Below are positions 32,261 through 44,422 of a DNA stretch of 64,000 nucleotides, piece by piece. The stretch covers positions 733,975 through 797,974 of the forward strand of contig NW_024104506.1 in NCBI RefSeq assembly GCF_003945595.2, written 5' to 3'. The notes below the pieces were generated by a model that ran no database searches, had not been told where the DNA came from, and saw nothing but the letters and a program-made list of their open reading frames with translations. This DNA comes from Pipra filicauda (Eukaryota > Chordata > Aves > Passeriformes > Pipridae). Both the position numbers and the translations under genes were made by a program. Numbering within the stretch: the first letter of the stretch is position 1; each line of letters begins with the position of its first letter.

Positions 32261-34829
32261 TGGTGCCCTGGCAGGGACTCACTGCTCGGTCACACAATGG
32301 TTTTCAGACACACCAGTCCTTCCCTTGCACACACACCCAGACAGACAGTTCATGGCAGCAGGGGCAGTATCTCCTGGGGCTCCGGCTGCCACGCCCGGAG
32401 CCTGGATGCACTTCAACCCTTGTGGGGTGCCACCTGCTCTGCCACTATCTGAGATGCCCCACAGCCTGAGGGATGGGCATGGGGAGCTCTGTGCACAGAA
32501 GCACATCCCAGAGCTGCATCCAGGGGCTTTGCCAGGGTTTAGTACCATAAATGCAAAGTGACACCGAGACACTCCCACCTAGCTTCAAGGCCCCCCCCGG
32601 AGGCCGATGGCAATTGTACTTGCTCAGGGTCATGGCCCCACACCAACACCAGGTATGTGCTCAAGACTTGTCTGTTCTATGCAAAGAGAGACACCTTCTC
32701 TAGTCCTTCCGTGTCTCTCCAGGGAAGACTAAAGAACCTCTGTGGACTGGTGAGAAGCCAGTGCTGGAAGTAGTGGTTCTATTGTGAGTGCCAACCAAGA
32801 GAGCTTTGCAGGTCTGCGATGGGGTTATCGAGTGCCGATGGGAATAGATCACACCCTTCCCTGGTTTTTCCTTCATATCCTCCTACAGAGATGACAGAGA
32901 TGGGAAAGAGAATGAAATTTTTGGCTGTGCCTCTGAGTACCCCTCAACCTGCTGCAGATATGCTGGTTCCAGTACATCCAGTTCAGGTGTGACAGGCAGT
33001 TCCCTGGTCCTCTGAGCAAGAGTAGCAGGAGGAGGGACACAACAGAGCTCTCCTCATGGACACTGCATCTCCATGGTTCCAAAGCAGGAGGGAGATGCCA
33101 TACCACATCCGAGCTTTCTCTGGGGAAGGTGCTTCTCCAGGGCACTGTCTCACTGTACCATTGGTGCCACAGGCTCTGAAAAAAGCCCAAGCAGTCTTTG
33201 TCGCCAGCAAAAGTACTCCTGCTGCCAGCAGGGATGCTCCCCGGGATAGGCCAGGGGAGGCTGATCCCTGGCTGATAAGCCTGAAGGGATTGTCTTCCTC
33301 TCTTGCCCCTGGACCATTCTCAAAAGGCGTGCCCTGGAGGACAATTCAGGAGTCTCGCCGGGCCAGCAAAAGAGGGATAAGAGGGATGAGATGATGGCGA
33401 TGAAAAAACATCATGACCTGTCAATCGTGAGTTCCCCGATACCAACCTGCACCCTTACCCCCCAGCCCGGCCCCGCCGCCTCCGCGGTGCGGAGCCCCGA
33501 CAGCTGCCCAGCTCCCGCTGCTCTCGCCTGCCTTCCGCATCCAGCCCACACCCGACGAGAACCCTAACGACGCGGAGGCCGGGCTCAGCCCCGGGGTGGA
33601 GTTGGCGGAGGAGGGCAGCGGAGAGGGAAGGCGGCAGAGAAGGGAGAGGAGGTGGAGAGGAAGTGGCCCTGCCGGAGCAGAGAGCCGGGGCTGTCGGCGG
33701 CAGCGAGAGGCTGGGCGGTGGATCGGCGGATGCCGCTCTGTCTTGGAGCCTGTGGACCCCTGACATAGTTCTGCCCTCTTAGGTATCAGAGCAGAGAAAA
33801 CACATTTAAAGGAAGGTGAGGATTCTGCATTTGTACTGAGGGGTACAGAGAACGTATCAGCCCCAAGGACTGGTGTAAGAGTTGTAAAGGCAGGAAAATT
33901 GCTAGAGAGAAGAATATCCCAGAAGTGCACATGAAGAAGGAATGAAGGATGATCAGAAAAATAACATTCCATGGATGGTCCCTCAACCAGTCTTCCTGAG
34001 TCCTGGGCCACATGGTTGGAATCTCTCCTTTCTGAATGCTTCTGTTTACTCTCTCACCACCTCTACCACTTAGTCTGACTTGGCTGCACCTCGCTCCGTC
34101 GCACTTTCTGCCTCCACAGATTCTTCAACACACCTCCGACATTTAGCGTTCAGATCCTTGAGGAGTGACACTCCAAGTCTTGCAGACCATTACAGTGTCT
34201 TTCCCACACTCAAGGCAAGGCCAGAATCCTCCTCCTATCCAAAGAGAGAGATCTTCATGAACCAGAGAATCGCTGTGCCTGCCTGAAGGGGAAAAGAGTA
34301 TTCCGGAGAAGTTAAGGACACACATTGCAGCTGACTGCTGTATGCCCAGACTTGCGCTGCGCTGTTCTGTGTATGTCACTTGGCACCCAGCCTGTGCCCT
34401 GTGTAGGACTGAAATGCTCTGCTTTCATAGGGACATTATTTTGCTTGACTGTAGAAACAATTATCCCATTTTTGTATTTCTAAGAAAATCCCCTGAAAGG
34501 TCCAAAGATGACCGTGTCAATGAATCCGTGTCCGCCAGGGCGCAGCAATACAGTGCCGCTTCCACAACACGGAGAGCCAGAGGAAGGCCCAATGACCATC
34601 TTCCGACAAAGACAGCAGCTCTCTGCAACATTTAGCAGAGCGTGACAGGAGCTCGGGGCTGTGGCCCGGGAGCTGCCAGTAAAAATGGATAAAATCATGG
34701 ATTCGTAGGTTGGCGTGTGAGTACTTGATGGTGATTTCACTACCCCAGGGAGGATTTTTCCGAGAGAATGCTCTACCAGAGCAGAGGGATGGACAGACAG
34801 GAGGAGAGTTCGGAGGCAGAGCTCTCTGA

Positions 34830-36696
34830 AGAACATACCAGGAATGACAGCAGCCTTGAAGGACAAGCTCAGCCATCTCAGCTCCTGCCCCGGCCTCCAC
34901 GGAGATGCAGTGTCCATGAGGAGAGCTCTGCTGTGTCCCTCCTCCTGCTACTCTTGCTCAGAGGACCAGGGAACTGCCTGTCACACCTGAACTGGATGTG
35001 CTGGAACCAGCATATCTGCAGCAGGTTGAGGGGCATTCAGAGGCACAGCCAAAAATTTCATTCTCTTTCCCATCTCTGTCATCTCTGTAGGAGGATATGA
35101 AGGAAAACCAGGGAAGGGTGTGATCTATTCCCATCGGCACTCGATAACCCCATCGCAGACCTGCAAAGCTCTCTTGGTTGGCACTCACAATAGAACCACT
35201 ACTTCCAGCACTGGCTTCTCACCAGTCCACAGAGGTTCTTTAGTCTTCCCTGGAGAGACACGGAAGGACTAGAGAAGGTGTCTCTCTTTGCATAGAACAG
35301 ACAAGTCTTGAGCACATACCTGGTGTTGGTGTGGGGCCATGACCCTGAGCAAGTACAATTGCCATCGGCCTCCGGGGGGGGCCTTGAAGCTAGGTGGGAG
35401 TGTCTCGGTGTCACTTTGCATTTATGGTACTAAACCCTGGCAAAGCCCCTGGATGCAGCTCTGGGATGTGCTTCTGTGCACAGAGCTCCCCATGCCCATC
35501 CCTCAGGCTGTGGGGCATCTCAGATAGTGGCAGAGCAGGTGGCACCCCACAAGGGTTGAAGTGCATCCAGGCTCCGGGCGTGGCAGCCGGAGCCCCAGGA
35601 GATACTGCCCCTGCTGCCATGAACTGTCTGTCTGGGTGTGTGTGCAAGGGAAGGACTGGTGTGTCTGAAAACCATTGTGTGACCGAGCAGTGAGTCCCTG
35701 CCAGGGCACCACTGGCCGACTGGCCATCCACCAGGACCCCAGAGGCCATTTTCCAGCACTGCTATGCAGTACGTCGTTCCCAGTCTGTCCGTACAACTGA
35801 GGTTGCCCCATCCCAGGGACAGAATCTGGCACTTCCCCTTGTTGAACTTCCTCTGGTGGATGATTGCCCAAACGTCTAATTTGAGGTCTCTCTGCACTGC
35901 CTCCCTCTTCCATGAGGCCCTAGAGTGTCCCAATGGCCCTTTGATTCCAGGGGAGTCTGCAGTGTTCAGTGTTCCAGGTGTTACCTGAAGCCCCATATTG
36001 TCACAATGGAACTAAAATGAGAGAGGATCTCCTTTCTAAAACGACTTAGTACATCAGAAGTTTTATCTTAGGTAAAAATGGTATCCTAATTCTCTTAAGA
36101 CTTCAGTTATTTTTAGGAAGAGATGTAGATAACACATGGAAATGAATAGAGAGTGTATCGTATGCCCATCTTCAAGAAATTAGCTTACATGCCTCAGAAA
36201 TCTTCTTTAATAAGAGATTGTTCTGTTAAGAAGAAAGTCGATTAAATATTGTTTAAGCAAATGGGAAGTTCTAAGACACATATCTTAGTTGGTCCTAGAA
36301 CATTTAATTTAGGAGTTAGAGGTCGGATAGATCAAGCAGAGACGCTACGAGGCCTGATTAGCGGGAAGACCACTCTCCGAATATGACTGCCCCCCCCCGA
36401 AAAAATGGACGCTAGATGGCAGTCTTTCTCCACGAATAAAACCCAAGACGCTATATGACCTCAAAATCATAACCGAATTCTCCACTGCTGGTGAAGGAGG
36501 AAGGAGTCTTTCAAGTGTCACTGTATTTATATTCCGAAATTTATACTAGATCTTGGATCCATGCATGGCAGAATACCCCATGTATTCCCAACTGACATAT
36601 TAAAGAAATGTTCGATCCAATGGTTTCTGGTCATTGGATTTAATTCTTTTTTTCCCCCCTTTGATTCCATGAAATTACAAAGATATCTTTTAGGGT
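34830..36696 (+). repeat. Partial forward unit at the left array edge
   Basis: It starts with a short piece of unit core at 34830-34900, jumps to the right-arm end at about 34915 and then follows the unit to its last base. It therefore equals roughly the final 1.8 kb of a unit with an internal deletion. Some positions match the diverged reverse copy better than the inner units do. With 30463-34760 it forms a large inverted repeat whose centre is near 34.8 kb. Confidence 0.82.
35705..35910 (-). mobile_element. CR1 fragment in the partial forward unit
   Basis: Same reverse-transcriptase fragment as at 32055-32260, here on the minus strand. It reads KLDVWAIIHQ before the KFNKGKC motif, an intermediate form between the outer and inner units. 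Confidence 0.7.
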
Positions 36697-36724
36697 GTGT
36701 TTAATACCATGAAGTCCCGCCTCC

Positions 36725-38960
36725 GAGTGCCCGTCAACCTGCTGCAGATTTGCTGGTTCCAGCACATCCAGTTCAGATGTGACAGGCTGTTCCCTGGTCC
36801 TCTGAGCAAGAGGAGCAGGAGGAGGGACACAGAAGAGCTCTCCTCAGAGAGGCTGCATCTCCATGAATTTCAAAGCAGGTGGGAGATGCCATGCCACGAC
36901 CGAGCTTTCCCTGGGGAAGGTGCTTTTCTAATACACTTCCTCTCCGTAGCACTGGTGCCACAGCCCCTGACAAAAGCCTAGGTGGTCTTTGTCACTGGCA
37001 GAAGTGTTCCTGTTACCAGTTGGGATGCTCCCCGGGACAGGCCAGGAGAGGTTGACCCGGGGAGCTGAGCCGGGAGGGATATTCTGCCTCTCGTGCCCCT
37101 CGACCCTTCTCAAAAGTGCGTGCCGTGGAGGAGAATTCCGGAGTCTCCCCGGGTCAGCAAAAGAGAGATGAGAGGGATGAGACGATGGCCACGAAAAAAG
37201 CTCATGGTCTTTCAATCTTGAACTCGTCCATAGCAATCCTCACCCCTCCCCCCTAACCCGGCCCCGCCGCCTCCGCACTGCAGAGCTCTGACCGCCGCGC
37301 CGCTGACGCTGCTCTCGCCGACCCTTCGCATCCAGTCCGCACCCGACGAGAGCCCGAGAGGCGTCGATGCCCGGCACAGTACGCGGGCTGATTTGGATGA
37401 GGAGGGCAGTGGACGGAGACGAAGACAGAGGTGGGAAAGAGGTGGAGAGGAGACGGAGAGGAGGTCTTCCCCTTTCCTACTTTCCTTTCTCTCCTGCTTT
37501 GCTTAGTCGCGCAGCTTCCCATTCTTCCGTGACTCCAAAAATCCACCTGTCTTTCCCGCACTCATCTCTCCAGCAACTCTAATGGACACATCCACAACCG
37601 CACACCTTGAGAGTCTCGTCAAATTGTTCTCCGTATCGTCCTGTTTCTGGACCCTTTCTTCTGGGAAACAACATCCAGTGCAAAAAGCAATTCTGATGGC
37701 TTTTCGTCTTTATCTCCCAGTTAGTGTCTGCAGGCAGAGCCCAGGTACAGCAAGACGCATTGGTAGTCCAGGGAGGGCAGTGAAATCACCATAAAGTGTT
37801 CACACGCCAAACTACGTATCGGCGATTTTATCCATTTCTACCGGCAGCTCCTGGGTCACAGCCTCGAACTCCTCGCACGTGCTACTAAAGTGTGCAGAAA
37901 ACTGCGGGCAGCAGTGGGGCGGATTTCGTTGTCGGGAGATGGTCGTTGGACCTTCCTCTAACTCTCCCGGCCCCGTCTTGGGGACGCGGCGCTGTGAAGA
38001 ACCTACCAGGCAGGACGGCAGCCTCGAGGGACCTGCACGGCAACTCCAGCCGCGGCCCCACGGTCCCCGGGCGCCAGCCTTGCACAGCGAGCAGAACCAC
38101 GACCAGCGCCGCCAGTCCCGCTCTCCACCAGCGCCGCCAGTCCCGCTCTCCACCAGCGCCGCATCAGCCGATTCGCCGCCCAGCCTCTTGCTTTCCCCGA
38201 CAACCCCGTCTCTCTGCTCCGGCCGGGTCGCCTCCTCTCCCCCTCCTCTTCCTCCTCTCTCTTCGTCTCCGTCCACTGTCCTTCTCATCCGAATCAGCCC
38301 GCGTACTGTGCCGGGCATCGACGCCTCTCGGGCTCTCGTCGGGTGCGGACTGGATGCGGAGGGCCGACGAGAGTGGCGGCAGCGGCGCGGCGGTCAGAGC
38401 TCTGCACCGCGGAGGCGGCGGGGCCGGGCTAGGTGGGGGGGGTGAGGATTGGAATCGAGGTATTCAAGATTGACAGATCATGAACTTTTTTCGTGACCAT
38501 CATCTGTTCCCTCTCATCTCTCTTTTGCTGAGCGGGGGAGACTCCGGAATTCTTCTCCACGGCAAGCACTTTTGAGAAAGGTCGAGGGGCACGAGAGGCA
38601 GAACATCCCTCCCGGCTCAGTTCCCCGGGTCAACCTCTCCTGGCCTGTCCCGGGGAGCATCCCAACTGGTAACAGGAACACTTCTGCCCGTGACAATGAC
38701 CGCCTGGGCTTTTGTCAGGGGCTGTGGCACCAGTGCTATGGAGAGGAAGTGTATTAGAAAAGCACCTTCCCCAGGGAAAGCTCGGTCGTGGCATGGCATC
38801 TCCCACCTGCTTTGGACTTTCTGGCGATGCAGCCTCTCTGAGGAGAGCTCTTCTGTGTCCCTCCTCCTGCTCCTCTTGCTCAGAGGACCAGGGAACAGCC
38901 TGTCACATCTGAACTGGATGTGCTGGAACCAACACATCTGCAACAGGTTGACGGGCACTC
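36725..38960. repeat. Inverted repeat inside unit 1 (same in every unit)
   Basis: The left arm 36725-37460 is the reverse complement, with moderate divergence, of the right arm 38230-38960. The outer ends read gagtgcccgtcaacct on the left and aggttgacgggcactc on the right. The arms are about 735 bp and the spacer about 770 bp. Inner arm ends carry the 'gatgcccggcacagtacgcggg' block. Equivalent pairs start about 3.86 kb apart in units 2-5. Confidence 0.88.
38093..38162. repeat. Short tandem duplication in the unit core
   Basis: The word 'cagcgccgccagtcccgctctccac' is present twice in tandem and begins a third time. The same duplication is present in all five units. Confidence 0.85.
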
Positions 38961-39559
38961 TGAGGCACAGCCTAAACGTTCATTCTCTTTCCCATCGCTC
39001 TCAACTCAGTAGAAGGACATGAAGGACCACCAGGGAAGGGTGTGCTCCATTCCCATGTGCACTGGCTTCTCTTCCAGCCCACAGAGGTCCTTTAGCCTTC
39101 CCTGGAGAGACACGTATGGACTAGAGAGGGTGGATCTCTTTGCATTGAAGAAACAAGTCTTGAGCACACACCTGGTGGTGGTGTGGGGAGATGATCCTGA
39201 GCAAGTACAATTGCCATCGGCCTCCTGGGGGAGCCTTGAAATTATGGGGACAAAGAGTGTCTCGTTGTCACTTGGAATTTACGGTACTAAACCCTGGCAA
39301 AGCCCCTGGATGCAGCTCTGGGATGTGCTTCTGTGCACAGAGCTCCCCGTGCCCATCCCTCAGGCCGTGGGACTTCTCAGATAGTGGCAGAGCAAGTGGC
39401 ACCCCACAACGGCTGAGTTGTATCCAGGCTCCGGGTGTGGCAGCAGGAGCCCCAGGAGATACTGCCCCTGCTGCCATGAACTCTCTGTCTGGGTGTGTGC
39501 CAGGGAAGGACTCGTGTGTCTGAAAACCATTGTGTGAGCGAGCAGTGAGCCCCCGCCAG

Positions 39560-39775
39560 GGCACCACTGACTCTTGACCAGCTGGCCATCCACCACGACC
39601 CCAGAGGCCATTTTCCAGCACTGCTATGCAGTACGTCGTTCCCAGTCTGTCCGTACAACTGAGGTTGCCCCATCCCAGGGACAGAATCTGGCACTTCCCC
39701 TTGTTGAACTTCCTCTGGTGGATGATTGCGCAAACGTTTAATTTGAGGTCTCTCTGCACTGCCTCCCTCTTCCAG
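39560..39775 (-). mobile_element. CR1 fragment, unit 1
   Basis: The minus-strand reading KFNKGKCQILSLGWGNLSC is preceded by KLNVCAIIHQ, the inner-unit variant. Confidence 0.7.
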
Positions 39776-40559
39776 GAGGCCCTAGAGTGTCCCAATGGCC
39801 TCTTGATTCCAGGGGAGTCTGCAGTGTTCAGTGTTCCAGGTGTTACCTGAAGCCCCATATTGTCACAATGGAACTAAAATGAGAGAGGATCTCCTTTCTA
39901 AAACGACTTAGTACATCAGAAGTTTTATCTTAGGTAAAAATGGTATCCTAATTCTCTTAAGACTTCAGTTATTTTTAGGAAAGAGGATGTAGATAACACA
40001 TGGAAATGAATAGAGAGTGTATCGTATGCCCATCTTCAAGAAATTAGCTTACATGCCTCAGAAATCTTCTTTAATAAGAGATTGTTCTGTTAAGAAGAAA
40101 GTCGATTAAATATTGTTTAAGCAAATGGGAAGTTCTAAGACACATATCTTAGTTGGTCCTAGAACATTTAATTTAGGAGTTAGAGGTCGGATAGATCAAG
40201 CAGAGACGCTACGAGGCCTGATTAGCGGGAAGACCACTCTCCGAATATGACTGCCCCCCCCGAAAAAATGGACGCTAGATGGCAGTCTTTCTCCACGAAT
40301 AAAACCCAAGACGCTATATGACCTCAAAATCATAACCGAATTCTCCACTGCTGGTGAAGGAGGAAGGAGTCTTTCAAGTGTCACTGTATTTATATTCCGA
40401 AATTTATACTAGATCTTGGATCCATGCATGGCAGAATACCCCATGCATTCCCAACTGACATATTAAAGAAATGTTCGATCCAATGGTTTCTGGTCATTGG
40501 ATTTAATTCTTCTTTTTCCCCCTTTGATTCCATGAAATTACAAAGATATCTTTTAGGGT

Positions 40560-43500
40560 GTGTTTAATACCATGAAGTCTCGCCTCCGAGTGCCCGTCAA
40601 CCTGCTGCAGATTTGCTGGTTCCAGCACATCCAGTTCAGATGTGACAGGCTGTTCCCTGGTCCTCTGAGCAAGAGGAGCAGGAGGAGGGACACAGAAGAG
40701 CTCTCCTCAGAGAGGCTGCATCTCCATGAATTTCAAAGCAGGTGGGAGATGCCATGCCACGACCGAGCTTTCCCTGGGGAAGGTGCTTTTCTAATACACT
40801 TCCTCTCCGTAGCACTGGTGCCACAGCCCCTGACAAAAGCCTAGGTGGTCTTTGTCACTGGCAGAAGTGTTCCTGTTACCAGTTGGGATGCTCCCCGGGA
40901 CAGGCCAGGAGAGGTTGACCCGGGGAGCTGAGCCGGGAGGGATATTCTGCCTCTCGTGCCCCTCGACCCTTCTCAAAAGTGCGTGCCGTGGAGGAGAATT
41001 CCGGAGTCTCCCCGGGTCAGCAAAAGAGAGATGAGAGGGATGAGACGATGGCCACGAAAAAAGCTCATGGTCTTTCAATCTTGAACTCGTCCATAGCAAT
41101 CCTCACCCCTCCCCCCTAACCCGGCCCCGCCGCCTCCGCACTGCAGAGCTCTGACCGCCGCGCCGCTGACGCTGCTCTCGCCGACCCTTCGCATCCAGTC
41201 CGCACCCGACGAGAGCCCGAGAGGCGTCGATGCCCGGCACAGTACGCGGGCTGATTTGGATGAGGAGGGCAGTGGACGGAGACGAAGACAGAGGTGGGAA
41301 AGAGGTGGAGAGGAGACGGAGAGGAGGTCTTCCCCTTTCCTACTTTCCTTTCTCTCCTGCTTTGCTTAGTCGCGCAGCTTCCCATTCTTCCGTGACTCCA
41401 AAAATCCACCTGTCTTTCCCGCACTCATCTCTCCAGCAACTCTAATGGACACATCCACAACCGCACACCTTGAGAGTCTCGTCAAATTGTTCTCCGTATC
41501 GTCCTGTTTCTGGACCCTTTCTTCTGGGAAACAACATCCAGTGCAAAAAGCAATTCTGATGGCTTTTCGTCTTTATCTCCCAGTTAGTGTCTGCAGGCAG
41601 AGCCCAGGTACAGCAAGACGCATTGGTAGTCCAGGGAGGGCAGTGAAATCACCATAAAGTGTTCACACGCCAAACTACGTATCGGCGATTTTATCCATTT
41701 CTACCGGCAGCTCCTGGGTCACAGCCTCGAACTCCTCGCACGTGCTACTAAAGTGTGCAGAAAACTGCGGGCAGCAGTGGGGCGGATTTCGTTGTCGGGA
41801 GATGGTCGTTGGACCTTCCTCTAACTCTCCCGGCCCCGTCTTGGGGACGCGGCGCTGTGAAGAACCTACCAGGCAGGACGGCAGCCTCGAGGGACCTGCA
41901 CGGCAACTCCAGCCGCGGCCCCACGGTCCCCGGGCGCCAGCCTTGCACAGCGAGCAGAACCACGACCAGCGCCGCCAGTCCCGCTCTCCACCAGCGCCGC
42001 CAGTCCCGCTCTCCACCAGCGCCGCATCAGCCGATTCGCCGCCCAGCCTCTTGCTTTCCCCGACAACCCCGTCTCTCTGCTCCGGCCGGGTCGCCTCCTC
42101 TCCCCCTCCTCTTCCTCCTCTCTCTTCGTCTCCGTCCACTGTCCTTCTCATCCAAATCAGCCCGCGTACTGTGCCGGGCATCGACGCCTCTCGGGCTCTC
42201 GTCGGGTGCGGACTGGATGCGGAGGGCCGACGAGAGTGGCGGCAGCGGCGCGGCGGTCAGAGCTCTGCACCGCGGAGGCGGCGGGGCCGGGCTAGGTGGG
42301 GGGGGTGAGGATTGGAATCGAGGTATTCAAGATTGACAGATCATGAACTTTTTTCGTGACCATCATCTGTTCCCTCTCATCTCTCTTTTGCTGAGCGGGG
42401 GAGACTCCGGAATTCTTCTCCACGGCAAGCACTTTTGAGAAAGGTCGAGGGGCACGAGAGGCAGAACATCCCTCCCGGCTCAGTTCCCCGGGTCAACCTC
42501 TCCTGGCCTGTCCCGGGGAGCATCCCAACTGGTAACAGGAACACTTCTGCCCGTGACAATGACCACCTGGGCTTTTGTCAGGGGCTGTGGCACCAGTGCT
42601 ATGGAGAGGAAGTGTATTAGAAAAGCACCTTCCCCAGGGAAAGCTCGGTCGTGGCATGGCATCTCCCACCTGCTTTGGACTTTCTGGCGATGCAGCCTCT
42701 CTGAGGAGAGCTCTTCTGTGTCCCTCCTCCTGCTCCTCTTGCTCAGAGGACCAGGGAACAGCCTGTCACATCTGAACTGGATGTGCTGGAACCAACACAT
42801 CTGCAACAGGTTGACGGGCACTCTGAGGCACAGCCTAAAGGTTCATTCTCTTTCCCATCGCTCTCAACTCAGTAGAAGGACATGAAGGACCACCAGGGAA
42901 GGGTGTGCTCCATTCCCATGTGCACTGGCTTCTCTTCCAGCCCACAGAGGTCCTTTAGCCTTCCCTGGAGAGACACGTATGGACTAGAGAGGGTGGATCT
43001 CTTTGCATTGAAGAAACAAGTCTTGAGCACACACCTGGTGGTGGTGTGGGGAGATGATCCTGAGCAAGTACAATTGCCATCGGCCTCCTGGGGGAGCCTT
43101 GAAATTATGGGGACAAAGAGTGTCTCGTTGTCACTTGGAATTTACGGTACTAAACCCTGGCAAAGCCCCTGGATGCAGCTCTGGGATGTGCTTCTGTGCA
43201 CAGAGCTCCCCGTGCCCATCCCTCAGGCCGTGGGACTTCTCAGATAGTGGCAGAGCAAGTGGCACCCCACAACGGCTGAGTTGTATCCAGGCTCCGGGTG
43301 TGGCAGCAGGAGCCCCAGGAGATACTGCCCCTGCTGCCATGAACTCTCTGTCTGGGTGTGTGCCAGGGAAGGACTCGTGTGTCTGAAAACCATTGTGTGA
43401 GCGAGCAGTGAGCCCCCGCCAGGGCACCACTGACTCTTGACCAGCTGGCCATCCACCACGACCCCAGAGGCCATTTTCCAGCACTGCTATGCAGTACGTC

Positions 43501-44422
43501 GTTCCCAGTCTGTCCGTACAACTGAGGTTGCCCCATCCCAGGGACAGAATCTGGCACTTCCCCTTGTTGAACTTCCTCTGGTGGATGATTGCGCAAACGT
43601 TTAATTTGAGGTCTCTCTGCACTGCCTCCCTCTTCCAGGAGGCCCTAGAGTGTCCCAATGGCCTCTTGATTCCAGGGGAGTCTGCAGTGTTCAGTGTTCC
43701 AGGTGTTACCTGAAGCCCCATATTGTCACAATGGAACTAAAATGAGAGAGGATCTCCTTTCTAAAACGACTTAGTACATCAGAAGTTTTATCTTAGGTAA
43801 AAATGGTATCCTAATTCTCTTAAGACTTCAGTCATTTTTAGGAAAGAGGATGTAGATAACACATGGAAATGAATAGAGAGTGTATCGTATGCCCATCTTC
43901 AAGAAATTAGCTTACATGCCTCAGAAATCTTCTTTAATAAGAGATTGTTCTGTTAAGAAGAAAGTCGATTAAATATTGTTTAAGCAAATGGGAAGTTCTA
44001 AGACACATATCTTAGTTGGTCCTAGAACATTTAATTTAGGAGTTAGAGGTCGGATAGATCAAGCAGAGACGCTACGAGGCCTGATTAGCGGGAAGACCAC
44101 TCTCCGAATATGACTGCCCCCCCCGAAAAAATGGACGCTAGATGGCAGTCTTTCTCCACGAATAAAACCCAAGACGCTATATGACCTCAAAATCATAACC
44201 GAATTCTCCACTGCTGGTGAAGGAGGAAGGAGTCTTTCAAGTGTCACTGTATTTATATTCCGAAATTTATACTAGATGTTGGATCCATGCATGGCAGAAT
44301 ACCCCATGCATTCCCAACTGACATATTAAAGAAATGTTCGATCCAATGGTTTCTGGTCATTGGATTTAATTCTTCTTTTTCCCCCTTTGATTCCATGAAA
44401 TTACAAAGATATCTTTTAGGGT
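40560..44422 (+). repeat. 3.86-kb tandem unit 2
   Basis: The unit is 3863 bp and nearly identical to unit 1, with single-base differences such as C/A in the Arg/Gln codon near 42153. The same arms, core, CR1 fragment and tail are present. Confidence 0.95.
43423..43638 (-). mobile_element. CR1 fragment, unit 2
   Basis: Same minus-strand reverse-transcriptase fragment as in unit 1, inner-unit variant. Confidence 0.7.

Larger units (their letters stand above)
30463..34760 (-). repeat. Diverged array unit in reverse orientation
   Basis: Read on the minus strand, the order of blocks matches the 3.86-kb unit. These are unit-core sequence at 34750-34560, the right inverted-repeat arm at 33750-32870, the CR1-containing block at 32800-32000 and the AT-rich tail at 31980-31290. 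A second piece of the tail lies at 30468-30580. About 750 bp near 33.8-34.55 kb has no match in the unit. It is clearly more diverged than the forward units and looks like an older copy at the array edge. Confidence 0.75.
36697..40559 (+). repeat. 3.86-kb tandem unit 1
   Basis: The unit is 3863 bp, counted from the tgtttaataccatgaagtc word. Order: left inverted-repeat arm (36725-37460), core (37461-38229), right arm (38230-38960), a block with a minus-strand CR1 fragment (39020-39860) and an AT-rich tail (39861-40559). The core and arm ends are CpG-rich (37240-37400 and 37950-38450). Open frames of 100-190 codons occur on both strands in the GC-rich part, which argues against any one of them being a gene. 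Confidence 0.95.

Noticed and set aside
37879..38473. 188-197 codon open frames in the core of each array unit
   Set aside because: Both plus-strand frames and the minus strand are open together in CpG-rich DNA. The products are Pro/Ser/Arg-rich without domains, and a one-base loss in unit 4 changes the frame without consequence. Composition explains them.
37001..38700. The inverted repeat as terminal inverted repeats of a DNA transposon
   Set aside because: No transposase-like frame lies between the arms and no target duplication is seen outside them. The arms include part of a CpG-rich promoter-like sequence rather than defined transposon ends.
39268..39858. 196-codon minus-strand frame in units 1, 2, 4 and 5
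   Set aside because: Its recognisable part is a CR1 reverse-transcriptase fragment; the rest is unrelated sequence read through. It is not a gene.
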